From Adineta steineri (lineage: Eukaryota > Rotifera > Eurotatoria > Adinetida > Adinetidae), in the NCBI GenBank assembly GCA_905250115.1, contig CAJNOI010000026.1, positions 598,790-662,789 on the forward strand: 64,000 nucleotides of DNA, read 5' to 3'. Below are positions 1 to 11,027 of this stretch, in pieces. Each line of letters begins with the position of its first letter. Position 1 is the stretch's first letter. The notes beneath the pieces are model-generated. The model worked only from the letters and a program-made list of their open reading frames with translations, searched no databases and was not told the origin of the DNA. The position numbers were made by a program, and so were the translations under genes.

Positions 1-2
1 CA

Positions 3-302
3 ACAACAACAACTACCACCACAACAACGTCAAGAACTACTACTACGGCAACAACATCAACAACTACCACAACAACAACGACTACTACGTTTATATTTAA
101 TTCTACTTGCTCTCATTATTACTGTTGCACATTTGGTCCTACTCCTTGCGTTTACAATAATGTTGCTTGTGGATGTAATGGCGCTGCTGCTAGCGGTGGA
201 GGAGGTACTTTTTATTGTTCTGGTTGTGCTGGTAAAGGTCCTTCTACTTATATGGGTAATGGTACTTGTTATTATAATGGTTATTATTATTCTGGCTGTT
301 AA
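3..302 (+). CDS. C-terminal end of a secreted Thr-rich, Cys-rich protein (5' partial)
   Basis: The frame is open from the left edge to a TAA at 300-302. The first 30 or so codons are almost all Thr (ACA/ACT/ACC/ACG), a mucin-like, probably O-glycosylated linker. About 65 residues follow that are rich in Cys, Gly, Tyr and Asn, including a Cys-Cys pair, and the protein ends in Gly-Cys. This layout is typical of extracellular proteins. The start, any signal peptide and the remaining domains lie outside the window. I do not recognise the family of the Cys-rich tail. An overlapping Leu/Val-rich open frame at 133-318 is a shadow of this reading. Confidence 0.7.
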   Translation, partial: TTTTTTTTTSRTTTTATTSTTTTTTTTTTFIFNSTCSHYYCCTFGPTPCVYNNVACGCNGAAASGGGGTFYCSGCAGKGPSTYMGNGTCYYNGYYYSGC

Positions 303-819
303 AGACTGTGATCCATGATTGATTTGAACATTAATTGAACAAGCTTAACACACTATGAAAATATAAACAATCACACTAATACTATACTAAGTATAGGATA
401 CTATCCGAAACAAATATACTGTTAGCGATCTTATTGTTCTCGCTTCTTTTTCTTTAATTCATTTGAAAAAATGTTATCTGCAATAATATTCTTTCTTTTC
501 TTTTGTTCTTTTTTTCTTTTTTTCTTTTCCGTTGTTCTTCTGCTTTTGAATAGCCAAAATATAAAATATCCCATGATATTCTATTACTATTTTCAAGATT
601 CAATTCGATGAGTGTCTATTTAAATAAATGAATAGAGTCCTTATCCATTGTTGAAAAAAAATTATAAATACCTTTTCTTCTGACACAGCAGTGCCATTTT
701 TATTCAAAGCATGCGCAGTCAAATAACAAATATTATTCATCGTCGATGAATCATCGACAGTGCTTTACATCTTATAAAGATTTTAGAATCTTGAATAGAT
801 ACTGGTATTGTATAAAGTA
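303..819. other. Intergenic
   Basis: AT-rich spacer with a pyrimidine-rich tract around 490-540. The only structure I see is a short palindromic stretch near 740-757 (tcgtcgatgaatcatcgac). No gene is recognisable. Confidence 0.5.
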
Positions 820-1812
820 TTATTTCAGATAATGATGATCGCATGACACAATCACAAGTAACAAACCAACGTTTTTTTTTTTCAACCAAAATGGTGTTCG
901 ATATTGATTTATAACCGAATCGATACTTATATATTTTTCATAATTTTTTTGAATCGTATATCGAAAACAAAAATGAAACTTATTTAAAAATGGAAGTTTT
1001 GTTTGAATAAATTCTTCCCATTGTGAACCATCAAACAAAGAGCCCAACTCCGCTTCATAAATGATTAATTTCAAATAAGTAATTGATGGTATATATGAAA
1101 GAAGTAAATTAAGGTTTTTGAATGATAAATAACAGAAATTGATTATTAATGAAGTCAATTGTGGATAAGATACATCAATAGAATGTGCACTATTCATACC
1201 GATACAGTTTTTCATAGTAAATGTTCGTAAAAAGGGAGAATGTCCAAGAATATACATAAATTCTGTATATGTACAAGTGTCTATTGTTAAATGATTCAAT
1301 GGACATGGAATTGGCCATGATAAAATTGTTGTAATATAACTTTCATTTATTAGATGTAATTGTTGAAGATTCCATTTCATGATAGCTTTTGAAAGAGAAA
1401 GAATTGGTACACGATGAGATGGATGATAAAATTGAATTGAAAGTGATATTAAAAGTAAAACTCGATCTAGTTCAGTGTTATCAATATCTAATTGTGTTAA
1501 TGAATTAAGTCGAGTACATTGTCGAATATCAAAATTTGTTAAAAGAAAATCGATTTTATTCGATTGTTTACTACAATCAGCAGAATAAACTAATGAGATA
1601 ATATTTTCAGGACGAAAAAAATGTAAAATAAAATCAAAATGCAATTGTGAAGTTAAAGTAAGATTAAGTTGAAAACGATTATAAGTCTTAACAGTTGCAT
1701 CGAGTTGATTACAAACGCATCGTAATGAACGAAAAATTGTTTGTGTATCAAGATAATCAAAAATATGATGAAGAATTTCTATTGGGCAATCAAGTAGAGA
1801 TACATTTGACAT
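820..1812 (-). CDS. F-box protein (bdelloid-type, LRR-like C-terminus)
   Basis: Intronless minus-strand gene. I place the start at the ATG at 1810-1812, 31 codons inside the longest frame, because the F-box (LLDCPIEILHHIFDYLDTQT) begins a few residues later; this gives 330 residues. The F-box covers about residues 5-45. The rest is Leu/Ile-rich with the irregular repeats seen in F-box/LRR proteins, including a TQLDID segment typical of rotifer members. F-box proteins normally bind Skp1 and act as substrate receptors of SCF ubiquitin ligases; the substrate cannot be inferred. The family is strongly expanded in bdelloids (family knowledge). A second, longer member lies at 11028-12857. Confidence 0.85.
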   Translation of the reverse strand: MSNVSLLDCPIEILHHIFDYLDTQTIFRSLRCVCNQLDATVKTYNRFQLNLTLTSQLHFDFILHFFRPENIISLVYSADCSKQSNKIDFLLTNFDIRQCTRLNSLTQLDIDNTELDRVLLLISLSIQFYHPSHRVPILSLSKAIMKWNLQQLHLINESYITTILSWPIPCPLNHLTIDTCTYTEFMYILGHSPFLRTFTMKNCIGMNSAHSIDVSYPQLTSLIINFCYLSFKNLNLLLSYIPSITYLKLIIYEAELGSLFDGSQWEEFIQTKLPFLNKFHFCFRYTIQKNYEKYISIDSVINQYRTPFWLKKKNVGLLLVIVSCDHHYLK

Positions 1813-2590
1813 CGATACTTTTACATAAACTATTAAATCGTTGTTGTTCAATGAGAACTTCCATTGAGATTTATACACTTTGACATGTGTTACATATTTT
1901 ATCAATTATCCTCATAAAAAATCTTCATCTACTTCCTTTTTTTCGCACTTTAAAAAAAGTTGTTTTTTTTCTTACCATTCTCGACATCTTATCATAATGT
2001 GCGCATTGAAACAGTATACTATTCAACTATATGAGTCATCAAATCAACACTAAACCATTCTTTTTCTTATACAAGAAATTTATTTACTCTTTGTTTTTAA
2101 ACTAGAGTTATTTTATATTGTAAATAAATAAAAAATATGATAATATTTTATTCTATCTAGAGGATCTTTTCATCAATCGAATCTATGTATCAAAATCAAG
2201 AATAATAATTTATTAACAATAAAATATATTTCATACAATTGTATTGATATACTGAAATTATTTTAAAATATTATAGTTATGTTAGATTTTTTCTTTAAAA
2301 AAAACTGATATTTCATCATTCAATATAATTATGATGAAACTTTTTTGTATATTGATTGATGTACATATATAATATTTATATTTTGTTTTAAGTCATGGCT
2401 GATTTGTTTCGACTATTGATTTGGTTTCTTATTCAGTCGTCAAAATGACGTATATAGACTATCTCATTTCACGCATTTATATTTTGCTTATATCAGTATA
2501 TTAAATAACCTGACTATATATATTCTGTCAATAAATGTTAATTTTTTCATTTATATTATTTTCATTAAAAAATTTAGAATCATTCATATT
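1813..2590. other. Intergenic (divergent promoters)
   Basis: AT-rich region between two divergently transcribed genes, so it should hold both promoters. No specific element recognised. Confidence 0.5.
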
Positions 2591-2887
2591 ATGTATGCAG
2601 CTCCTTGGTTATGTGATAACTGTGGTAAAGCTAATGGTATTACTCGGTACCAATGTCAGCAATGCCGAGGAATAAATACTTATGATCTATGTGATCAGTG
2701 TATAGTACGTGCACATATAACACATCCAAATCATACATTTAAATTAGTTCAACAAGCAGGCACTACTGTTACTTCAACGCCACGTTGGACACAACCATCA
2801 TATCCGCAATGGCCAGGGTATTATTATACATATCCAAATCAGCAACAACCTTCATGGAAAATAACATATGAATATAAAACTATTTAA
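2591..2887 (+). CDS. Small ZZ-type zinc-finger protein
   Basis: Single-exon gene of 98 residues. Residues 6-50 form a ZZ zinc finger: two CxxC pairs (CDNC, CQQC), a third pair (CDQC) and two downstream His (AHITHPNH). ZZ domains bind two zinc ions and usually recognise N-terminal degrons or histone tails. The rest is rich in Pro, Tyr, Gln and Trp and looks disordered. ZZ domains normally sit inside large proteins, so a stand-alone protein under 100 residues is unusual, though such short proteins are plausible adaptors. Polyadenylation-like AATAAA/AATAAAA signals follow the stop. Confidence 0.8.
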   Translation: MYAAPWLCDNCGKANGITRYQCQQCRGINTYDLCDQCIVRAHITHPNHTFKLVQQAGTTVTSTPRWTQPSYPQWPGYYYTYPNQQQPSWKITYEYKTI

Positions 2888-3953
2888 TATGATGATGATA
2901 ACGAATGTAACAAACGTTGTTCAATTTTAATGAATAAAGAGAAGAAAACTTGGATTGTTTCTTTTTTTATTTTATATTAGTTTGTCAATAAGAACTTTTC
3001 CATAAAAATAGTCAATAAGAAAGAACCATTACCACTTTCTCTTCTTTATTCTTTATTGGAATATTAATAAAATATTTTAAATTAATAAGAATCTTTTATT
3101 CGTTAAAGAATAATTTTTTTAATAGATCCTCAAATACAAATCCTTTTTCTAATAAAACTAAGACATATGTCTTATTAAAATTAATTATATCAGTTACAGC
3201 TCATATTCATGCACTTGAGGACACTAGTAAAAAATCTAAGAAAGCACTTAAACTCAGAAAATTGCCTACAATTAATTCAAAGTATATATATATATATAAG
3301 GATTACATTCATCAAGGTGTAAATGGTTTATCGATGATACTACTGTGAGTAGATGTGAATGTTGATCTGTTCTACATTCACACCCTTGTTCTGAAAAGAA
3401 TGACTTTTTATAAAGTTTGGATTAATTTTGTCAACGTATTAAAGTATTTATGTTTCTAACTTAATTTTTCAATTAACGAAATATTATTACGGTAAGGTCA
3501 GAGGATTATAAAATAATCGACTTCTTATGGCTTAAATAATACTATATTGTATTCTGAGGGATTAAAGTCAGAAAAATACTAGTCAATTACATATGCACAA
3601 GATGTTTTTCTCCTCTTCCTCGAACAATATATAAACAATTCTCTCATATATGTTCCGATACTTGAAAAAAACTTGGGTATGCATGATTCAAAATATTTAT
3701 ACGTTAGCTTATGCACTTCAATTTTTACATGAATTACCATTCAATCATTTAATTTTGAATAAAACTAAACGTTCAATAGAAAAACTCTAATACTTACTCC
3801 ATGAACTTTTAATTTTCAAGTTGAAAAAATAAATTGATCTCTAACTAATTTGATTACCCCACTGCTATTAGCCACTTTGATGTCATAACTTTGAAGTAAA
3901 GGGAATCGCTTAGCTGCACTCAATCTTGTTTATTTATTTGAAAAAAAAAAGAA
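2888..3953. other. Intergenic
   Basis: Holds the 3' ends of convergent genes. There is a short (TA)n at about 3282-3297 and a small imperfect hairpin at about 3350-3385, with tgtgaatgt pairing with acattcaca. No gene found. Confidence 0.5.
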
Positions 3954-4741
3954 TTATAAACCACAACGTTTTCTACATTCAGCAATTCCAATTGATGGAT
4001 TTTGTGCAAGATGTATACGAATATCTTCTATTGTGCTAATATTTAGTCCACCAAGTGTTGCACCAACAATTGTAGCTGGTAATGAACCAAAAAAGCTATT
4101 TGAAATAGTCAATACACCTGGATCTTCACTATTAAATGCAGCAACAAATGTTGCTGGAGTACAATTTAGATTTTGTTCAAAATGAATAGCACCTTTAGGA
4201 AAAACAGCTACTTGATTTTTATGTAATTCATTCATAATAAAACTAGCACCATTCTCTTGAAAAAATCCAATTTGAAAATCACCATCAACTGAAAAATTGA
4301 TTTCTGTTGCTCTTGGATGTGCATGTGGAAGATTAATACCACATGGACCCAAATAACCAATTGTCATTGCTATACCATGATTAATTAAACCAGGAAAATT
4401 TGCTGCCTAAAATCAAATAGAATATCATATTAGAATGTGTTTTCTATTCAAATAAATGCAATACATACAGTTGCTGAAACTTGTCGACCGCCAGTTCCTA
4501 TTGAAACACCTGTTACTGCTTTATCAAAATCAAAAATAAAATCTGATGCATTTGTTTTTGATAGAAGATTTATTTCACTGTACGAGTTTTTGATTGATTG
4601 AAGCCGACTAGGTGCTAATGGATTTATATTATTTGCTGGTGGTACTGTTGTTGTTGTTGTATTGTTTTTCATTGCAAGTTGTCTACAAACCAAAGCATCA
4701 GAAAAGATAGCTAACATGCATAAAGATTGAATTAATTCCAT
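3954..4741 (-). CDS. Germin/spherulin-like cupin protein
   Basis: Two exons (4469-4741 and 3954-4406) separated by a 62-bp GT-AG intron; 241 residues from the ATG at 4739-4741. The hydrophobic N-terminus looks like a signal peptide and is followed by a Thr/Asn-rich stretch. Residues from about 100 on form a cupin barrel. Germin box 1 is intact (PHAHPRATEINFSVDG, giving His-x-His-x4-Glu), as is box 2 (PxGxxHxxxN in FPKGAIHFEQN), so all four Mn ligands are present. Germins and spherulins are extracellular oxalate oxidases, superoxide dismutases or structural proteins of plants, fungi and slime moulds. They are not usual in animals, so horizontal transfer followed by intron gain is likely (inference). 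Confidence 0.87.
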
Positions 4742-5206
4742 ATTTATTTGCAAGTATGTGAAATGAAATGATATTAACTAAATTTTTATGAGTATTTATA
4801 TTGTTGAGTTGGTGTGAAAAGGAAGAGAAAAAGAAGTATGATTTTGGATTTATTTACATCAGTCATATTACGAAAGTGTATCATTTATCTTGAAAAGACG
4901 AAAGATATGATTTTATAAAAAATATTGATTCAATCTGTTGTATGTTGTCATAAGGATAGAGTTTCTTGTATGTGATGAGTAATAAATTGTACTTGAAAAA
5001 AAAAACATATCCTGATCACTTCCATAATGAAAACGGAAGAGCATTCGTGAAACTGATTATTTTACAGTTCTTCTTAGGTATATATATATAGTTCAGTTTT
5101 ACACTATTTGAAATATAGAAATAAAACCAGATGGCTGAAATAACTAGAAATATAAGGTGAACTATTCGTTTTTTAATAAAAAATAATTTTTTATAGGAGA
5201 AGTTAG
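4742..5206. other. Intergenic (divergent promoters) with candidate splice acceptor
   Basis: Spacer between the cupin gene and the NADPH oxidase. A strong acceptor (ttttttatag, ending at 5196) lies 10 bases before the oxidase ATG, and an in-frame TAG lies just 5' of that ATG. This implies either a 5'-UTR intron or a spliced-leader site. Confidence 0.5.
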
Positions 5207-8002
5207 ATGAATGATAATAAGAGTTTTATTTGTAGGAAAACCAAGAGTGAATCTCTTGGTAACTGTGAACACAATGCAGATTGTAGATGCATTCTTAAAG
5301 CAACTCTTTCACAATTGACATCGATACAGCTTCAACAAAGTTCTTCAACAGATACTGAATCTAGACCATTATCTTTGTAAGATATATAAAACACGTATTT
5401 TGTTCTATTGAGATCTTTTTTCTGAATTTAGATTACAAAGATTATCATTACAACTAGTAAAGTAAGTATACTAATTATAGCAATAAGTTTTATAACATAG
5501 ATATATATAATTACATAGATCGAATGAGCACCAAACTATTCCATTTGATGTAATAGTTCGACAACAATTCAAAGATTTACTCAATGAATCTATACCTGAA
5601 CAACATCAACGATACTTTGGTAAATATTTTACTGATGATATAAGTACTAAAACATTTACTATCAATGAATTTGGTCGATTATTTCAATTAACATCTTTAC
5701 TTTGTAAGCTTTTATATTGTTTTTAAAGTTAATGAATATAAGTTATTTTTTATAGCTAAAAGAATTTTAATAGTATTTAATTTAAATGCATCATATGAAA
5801 AAAATTCGATATCAGGTGAAGATATCATTCGTCTAGCTCGTCTTCTTTGGATTTCACCAATGTCAATCAAAGCTTTTATACTTTTTAAATTATTTGATAG
5901 TAATGATAAAGACATAATATCTATTAATGATATTCGTTCATTTTATGAACAATATTTATCAGAAGTTAAATATTTTAAAGTTGAAAGAAGACTTCAGGAA
6001 ATTGTAGAAATATTTTTACAAGGATTTTTTCCATTAAATAATGAAAATCAACAAAAACAAGAATTAAGTTTTGAACAATTTCATCACATTCTTCAAGAAA
6101 ATCCATCTGTATTTCAAACACTCTATCTTATTAGTATACCTGATCAAGACAATGAAGATGATGAACAAACAATTTGGTTTAAACGATGGTGGATGTATAT
6201 TAAAAATAATACAAATCGTATTGCTTTTCTTATTTTATATATTCTAATATCAATTGCATTAATTATTTATGTGATTATTTATCAAGTTATTATTCTTGAA
6301 AAACATTCTGTATCACAAGTTATTGCTCGAATTGGTGGTATGTTAGTTAATTTTAATTATGCTCTAGCTGTTAGTCTAATGCTCAAACGAACAATGACTA
6401 TTATTCGACGTTTATATTATCTTCGTATATTTATACCAGTTGATGATCATATTGATGCACATCGTTTCGTCGGTACAATGCTATTTATTTCTGCTATGAT
6501 ACATTCTCTTGGCCATTCAATTACTTTTGCTATAAATCTTAATGGTAAAATAGATACAACTTTTTTGTTATATTGAAATTTATATTTTTCTTATTTCATA
6601 TATTAGGACATTCATGGTTTTCATTAATGTTTACAACAGCTGCAGAAATTGGTTGGGTTGGTCATTCAGCTACTATTACTGGTGTTATTCTATTTGTATT
6701 ACTTATAATTATGGTTATTTGTTCATTTCAATGTATTCGACAACGATCTGGATGTTATCAATTATTTCGTTATACTCATTATTTATTTTGGCCAATTTTT
6801 ATTCTACTTGTACTTCATGCACCGAATTTTTGGAAATGGGCTATTGGACCAATGGTATTATTTTGTTTTGAAAAAATTTATTTATTTAAACGATATCTAC
6901 CAAAATATGGTCGTACAAAATTAATTTCAATTCGAATTGAAGATGAACATGTATTATCACTGATGATTGAAAAACCATCAAATTTTAATTTTCATGTTGG
7001 AGAATATATTAATATTTGTTTACCAAATATCGGTAAGTTTTAAAAAAAATATACTGAAAAGAATTATTATCTTTTTTTTATAATTTTAGTTCGTAATGAA
7101 TGGCATCCATTTACAATTTGTAGTAGTCCAGAACGAAAAGATGTACTTCGTTTGACTATAATGAAAAAAACAAAATTGGACAAGAAAAATCTATGAACAT
7201 TTTTCAAAAGAACAAAATTCTGATAATAATAGTCAAATGGCAGAAATTATTGTGGATAATTTAAGCAACAATTCAGAAACAAATTCAGGAAATTTGTTAG
7301 TTTATCCAAGAGAAATTACATTTACTGATAAACAAAAAGATGCTATTGCTTGTATAGAAGGTCCATTTAGTACTTGTACATCGTATATATTTGATTGTGA
7401 ACATGTTGTATTAGTCGGAGCTGGTATTGGCATAACACCCTATATAAGTGCTTTAGAAAGTTTAATCTATCAACTACGAGAACAACGTTGTAAATGTTCA
7501 CGATGTGGTACAATGAATTATAAACAATCAATATTAAAAAATCAAAAATTGAAAAAAAATCGATTTTATTTGGATTAATCGTGATATTGGAAATGTTTCA
7601 TGGTTTCGTAATATTCTTGATGAATTCGAAGCTGAACAAGAATCATATTTAGCTGCTACAACACCACAAGAAACAACTAATTCACAAGAACAACGATCAA
7701 GATATCTTGATATTCATCTTTATTGTACATCAATACGTAGTCATGAACAAGCTATGTTAGGCAATCTTCCTTATAATCTTGTTGCTAATATGTATGAAGT
7801 TATACAACATGAAGATATGCATACACAATTAAGAACACCAACACATGTTGGACGACCACCATGGAAATTATTATTTGCAAAATTTAAAGCTGAACATCGA
7901 TCAACAAATGTATTTTTTACTGGTAATAGAATTATGGCAGATGAAATTAAGAAACATTGTGATGAACATACTTTTCGATTTCAACATGAACCTTATTTTT
8001 GA
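5207..8002 (+). CDS. NOX5: NOX5-like NADPH oxidase with EF-hand region (two frameshifts)
   Basis: Six exons: 5207-5376, 5432-5461 (30 nt), 5519-5703, 5756-6544, 6607-7032 and 7090-8002. The protein is 836 residues if two +1 shifts are ignored. The N-terminal third has degenerate EF-hands (DSNDKDIISINDI near residue 177). Six-helix ferric reductase region: haem His pairs at about 364/378 and 449/462. The C-terminal half has the FAD motif HPFTIC, the NADPH motif GAGIGITPY and the usual aromatic end (PYF). The enzyme passes electrons from NADPH across the membrane to make superoxide, with Ca2+ control through the EF-hands. The frame slips by +1 in the A7 run near 7163 and again in the A8 run near 7553; both downstream frames keep perfect NOX sequence. 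Sequence error is the likeliest cause, a recent pseudogene the alternative. Confidence 0.9.
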
Positions 8003-10167
8003 AAATTATGCTAAAGAACATGGATATCTTTTTAAAGATATATAAATATTCATTGTGCACTATTCAATAGTCAAATTCATTTGTGTTCTAAATATTTTTA
8101 TGGATGAATAAATAATTTATGTGAAAAATAGATTCTTTGTATAAACAGTAGAATTCATTAATCACTATTTTTAACACGGCTATCTATTTAAAAAAATCTT
8201 GAAATACAATCTATTCTATTTGCTTTTAACTTATGACATTTGGACTGATCAGAAGTTTGAATATCTACTAATCGTGAATGTTATTCTAATAATATTCGAA
8301 AGAAACTAATAGTGATAAATAAAAGTATAAATGATCAAAGAAAAAATTGAAAAATATGAATTTATAGCAGGGATTTATGAACACAATACATGGTTTTTAT
8401 ATTGGTTAATATATAATACAAAATTAACCTTACAAAATGTCTACAAAGATATATTCTCAAAAGATTTTTTCACTTATGTTATAACTATTCATGATTTATT
8501 TTCATCATAAAATTATAATCAAAACACATGTGATACAAAAGAAAAATACATCTAATTAAATTTCATTATGTTTTTGTATAAAAATCTCAAATATTAACAG
8601 TTGATTCTTTTAAAAAAGAACTATTCAACAATAATTCGATTATCATATAACACTTCTTTCAAATAAACAAACTAAGACAAACAAAACAAATATTCTTCGT
8701 GATCTATTTTTATAGTTCGGTGAAAAAAACTTGAATATTTCATTCAGAAATAATCATCAATATTATGATAAAATCTTTTTTATACATATCCTTTTCTATT
8801 TATTTTGATTATACTTTTTCTTTCTCACATTTTTGCACGTGTCAATGTGTGACTAATTGATTTGTTCCTATATGTTCACTTTTATCTGTCGTTATGAAAT
8901 TTCGGTGCGATAATCGATAAAAGTATAATGCAATAGTAAAACAAAACAAAAGACAAGTAGCCGTGAAATATAGAGTATATTGTATTCATCGGACCTTGAC
9001 AAAACACATAGACAATGATCGATTTGATAATGTATGTTGTCTATTACTGTTCATTCATTCATTCAACACTATCTCTCTCGTCGTCATTACTTTGATCGCA
9101 AAGAAAAAATAGAACAGATAAAAACAAATTTTTTATGCACACGTGTAATACATATAGCTTAGTCATTGACTTTGTAATCATATGTAGAAAAAATTATGTG
9201 AAGACAATATAGGAAGGACAAGGTGTAACTCTCTCTGCTCTCTTTCTAAAAGTAATCAGTAAAAATATTTTCTTTCTAAATATTAATAGGTTCAAGTTTG
9301 TTAGGATTCAGAAAAATAATAACTGTAATACTTGATAAATGTTGAATATTTTACTTTGAAGAGTATTTTTAAATTGATATAGATTTATAATTTGTGAAAG
9401 TAGATAAATACCATACAATTGTGTTACTATTTTTATTGCACACAACTATTTAGTAACGATGCTGTTCAAATCATCATCATTTTTTTTCTAAATATATGTA
9501 TAATCAGTTATATTTCTTTGTATTATTTTCCATTATTATTATTACTATTTGTCAAACAATTTCGAAAGATAAAAGCAACGAATAAAAGTGAACTGCGATT
9601 CAGTTACAATTTATAATAGACATTATTCATTGAAGAATAATTTCTCTACTTTTCGTAGATTGCTATTGTCTATTTATTGTATTGTATCAATGTTGGTATA
9701 TTTGAAGTCAACAAAATCAAGAGGATTTCTAAACGATAGTTGATGTCATAGTTTTGTTTTTCGTCCAAAATAATCGTAAAATACTGTACTACATTATACT
9801 ATGCAATATGCAAGAATCAACTATATTGATGACTACTTGGTGTTATGCTTCATCGACTCATACCCACAACATGAATAGGTTTTCTAACGTTATGCTTCAT
9901 CAAATCATACAATCATACTTACAACACGAATAAGTGGTCTAACGTTACGTCTCTTGGAATCATACTTGATTCGATACTTCATCCAATCATACCTACAACA
10001 TGAAGAGATGGTTTAACGCTATACTATTTAAGCAAGGCTGTTTTGTGTATATTCATACTATTATTTCATTTTTTTTTTCTTGTTCTATTACTGTTAATCG
10101 TTAACGATCGCAAAGATTGTTATAGTGTTGATATACTTAGTTGTTGTGATTACAAATTTAAAAATAA
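8003..10167. other. Intergenic, 2.2 kb
   Basis: Long AT-rich spacer. Apart from the tandem repeat at 9842-10017 I see only low-complexity sequence, for example an attc repeat near 9050-9065. The open frame at 9419-9616 is Phe/Tyr/Leu-rich with no motif and I do not call it. Confidence 0.5.
9842..10017 (+). repeat. Degenerate tandem repeat, three copies
   Basis: Three successive copies (9842-9888, 9889-9943, 9944-10017) each begin with gttatg/gttacg, contain tcatac...cacaac(a/c) or ctacaacatga, and end with ctaac/ttaac. They are 47, 55 and 74 bp long and grow by internal insertion of a tcatac/aatcatac element. They are diverged enough to be an old minisatellite and sit just upstream of the gene at 10203. 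Confidence 0.7.
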
Positions 10168-10202
10168 ATGGTGTTCATGGAAGACAATAAAAATATAATA
10201 AA

Positions 10203-10619
10203 ATGGATCTCCGATCATTACTTGGTCTTGATTAAGTCAGTGAAGAAGAATCAGAAGAGTAAGTAAATATATAGATATTCATATGAAATAAAAATATTAT
10301 TTATTTTGCAGAAAACAGAACTGTTCCTCAATCATTACTTGTTGATGACAAATTTACAAAAAACACCATTGGTGCAGATTGTTTTGATTGTACTCATATT
10401 AAACATAGTCTTCAACAAAGTGGAGTTTGTATTCTTCCATTACTTGAAGCTGTTGCTTATTGCAGCGCTGAACGTGATTGTGGTGGTTATGGTGTTCCAA
10501 CTAACACAGGATATCATAATGTTTATGATCTTAAAGATCGTGCATTAGGTGCTAAATTTTTCAAAGGCACGAAAGCCTTGACAAATAACGAATGGACATT
10601 AGTTGTCAAACAAAATTAA
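10203..10619 (+). pseudogene. Small unknown gene with premature stop (or alternative start)
   Basis: Exon 2 (about 10312/10319-10619) is clearly coding: Cys-containing (GADCFDC, SGVC, YCSAERDCGGYG), ending in a Trp-containing segment and TAA, with the A/T-ending codons of its neighbours. Exon 1 from the ATG at 10203 also looks coding (MDLRSLLGLD, then VSEEESEE), but codon 11 is TAA (10233-10235). With donor 10258 and acceptor 10318 the frame otherwise runs through. A second solution, ATG at 10168 with acceptor 10311, is open for 132 residues, but its first exon uses many G/C-ending codons foreign to this genome. I favour a nonsense-mutated copy. Family not recognised. Confidence 0.45.
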
Positions 10620-11027
10620 ATTTTGTAATTTGGTTCTATAAAACATTATTCAGTCAAAGATTACGCTTACACTTGTATATTTATGTTAGATAGTATTTAA
10701 TGTGATACGAAGCAAAGTATCTCTATATTCCTTTACGAGTATTTTTTCGTGTTTTATATATTTCTTTCGACTCATAAAATTATGTGTGTTACGATGATCT
10801 CAATAATAAAAAATCAGAAAATATTTGATCAAACTTTTTACAATATTTTATTTAATAAATGAAACTTTATTATTCGATTCAAAGCCGACTAGACATTATC
10901 TAAAAAAGCTAAACTGATTTTGATAAGTCATCTTATGTTTCAAAACAAAAATAAACGAGATCTATTCATACTACAACACACCAAGCAAATGGTAATAACT
11001 ACAGATACAAATAATTTTTATTAAAAT
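10620..11027. other. Intergenic (convergent 3' ends)
   Basis: AT-rich spacer between convergent genes with AATAAA-type signals (for example near 10804 and 10855). Nothing else seen. Confidence 0.5.

Noticed and set aside
7150..7580. Programmed -1 ribosomal frameshifting at the A-runs of the oxidase
   Set aside because: The required correction is +1 (or -2), and no stimulatory structure is visible; sequence error or slippage fit better.
10030..10200. Hydrophobic stretch followed by a Cys-rich peptide frame ending in TAA, resembling a secreted mini-protein
   Set aside because: No ATG exists before the hydrophobic part in that frame, and the hydrophobicity comes from a poly-T run.
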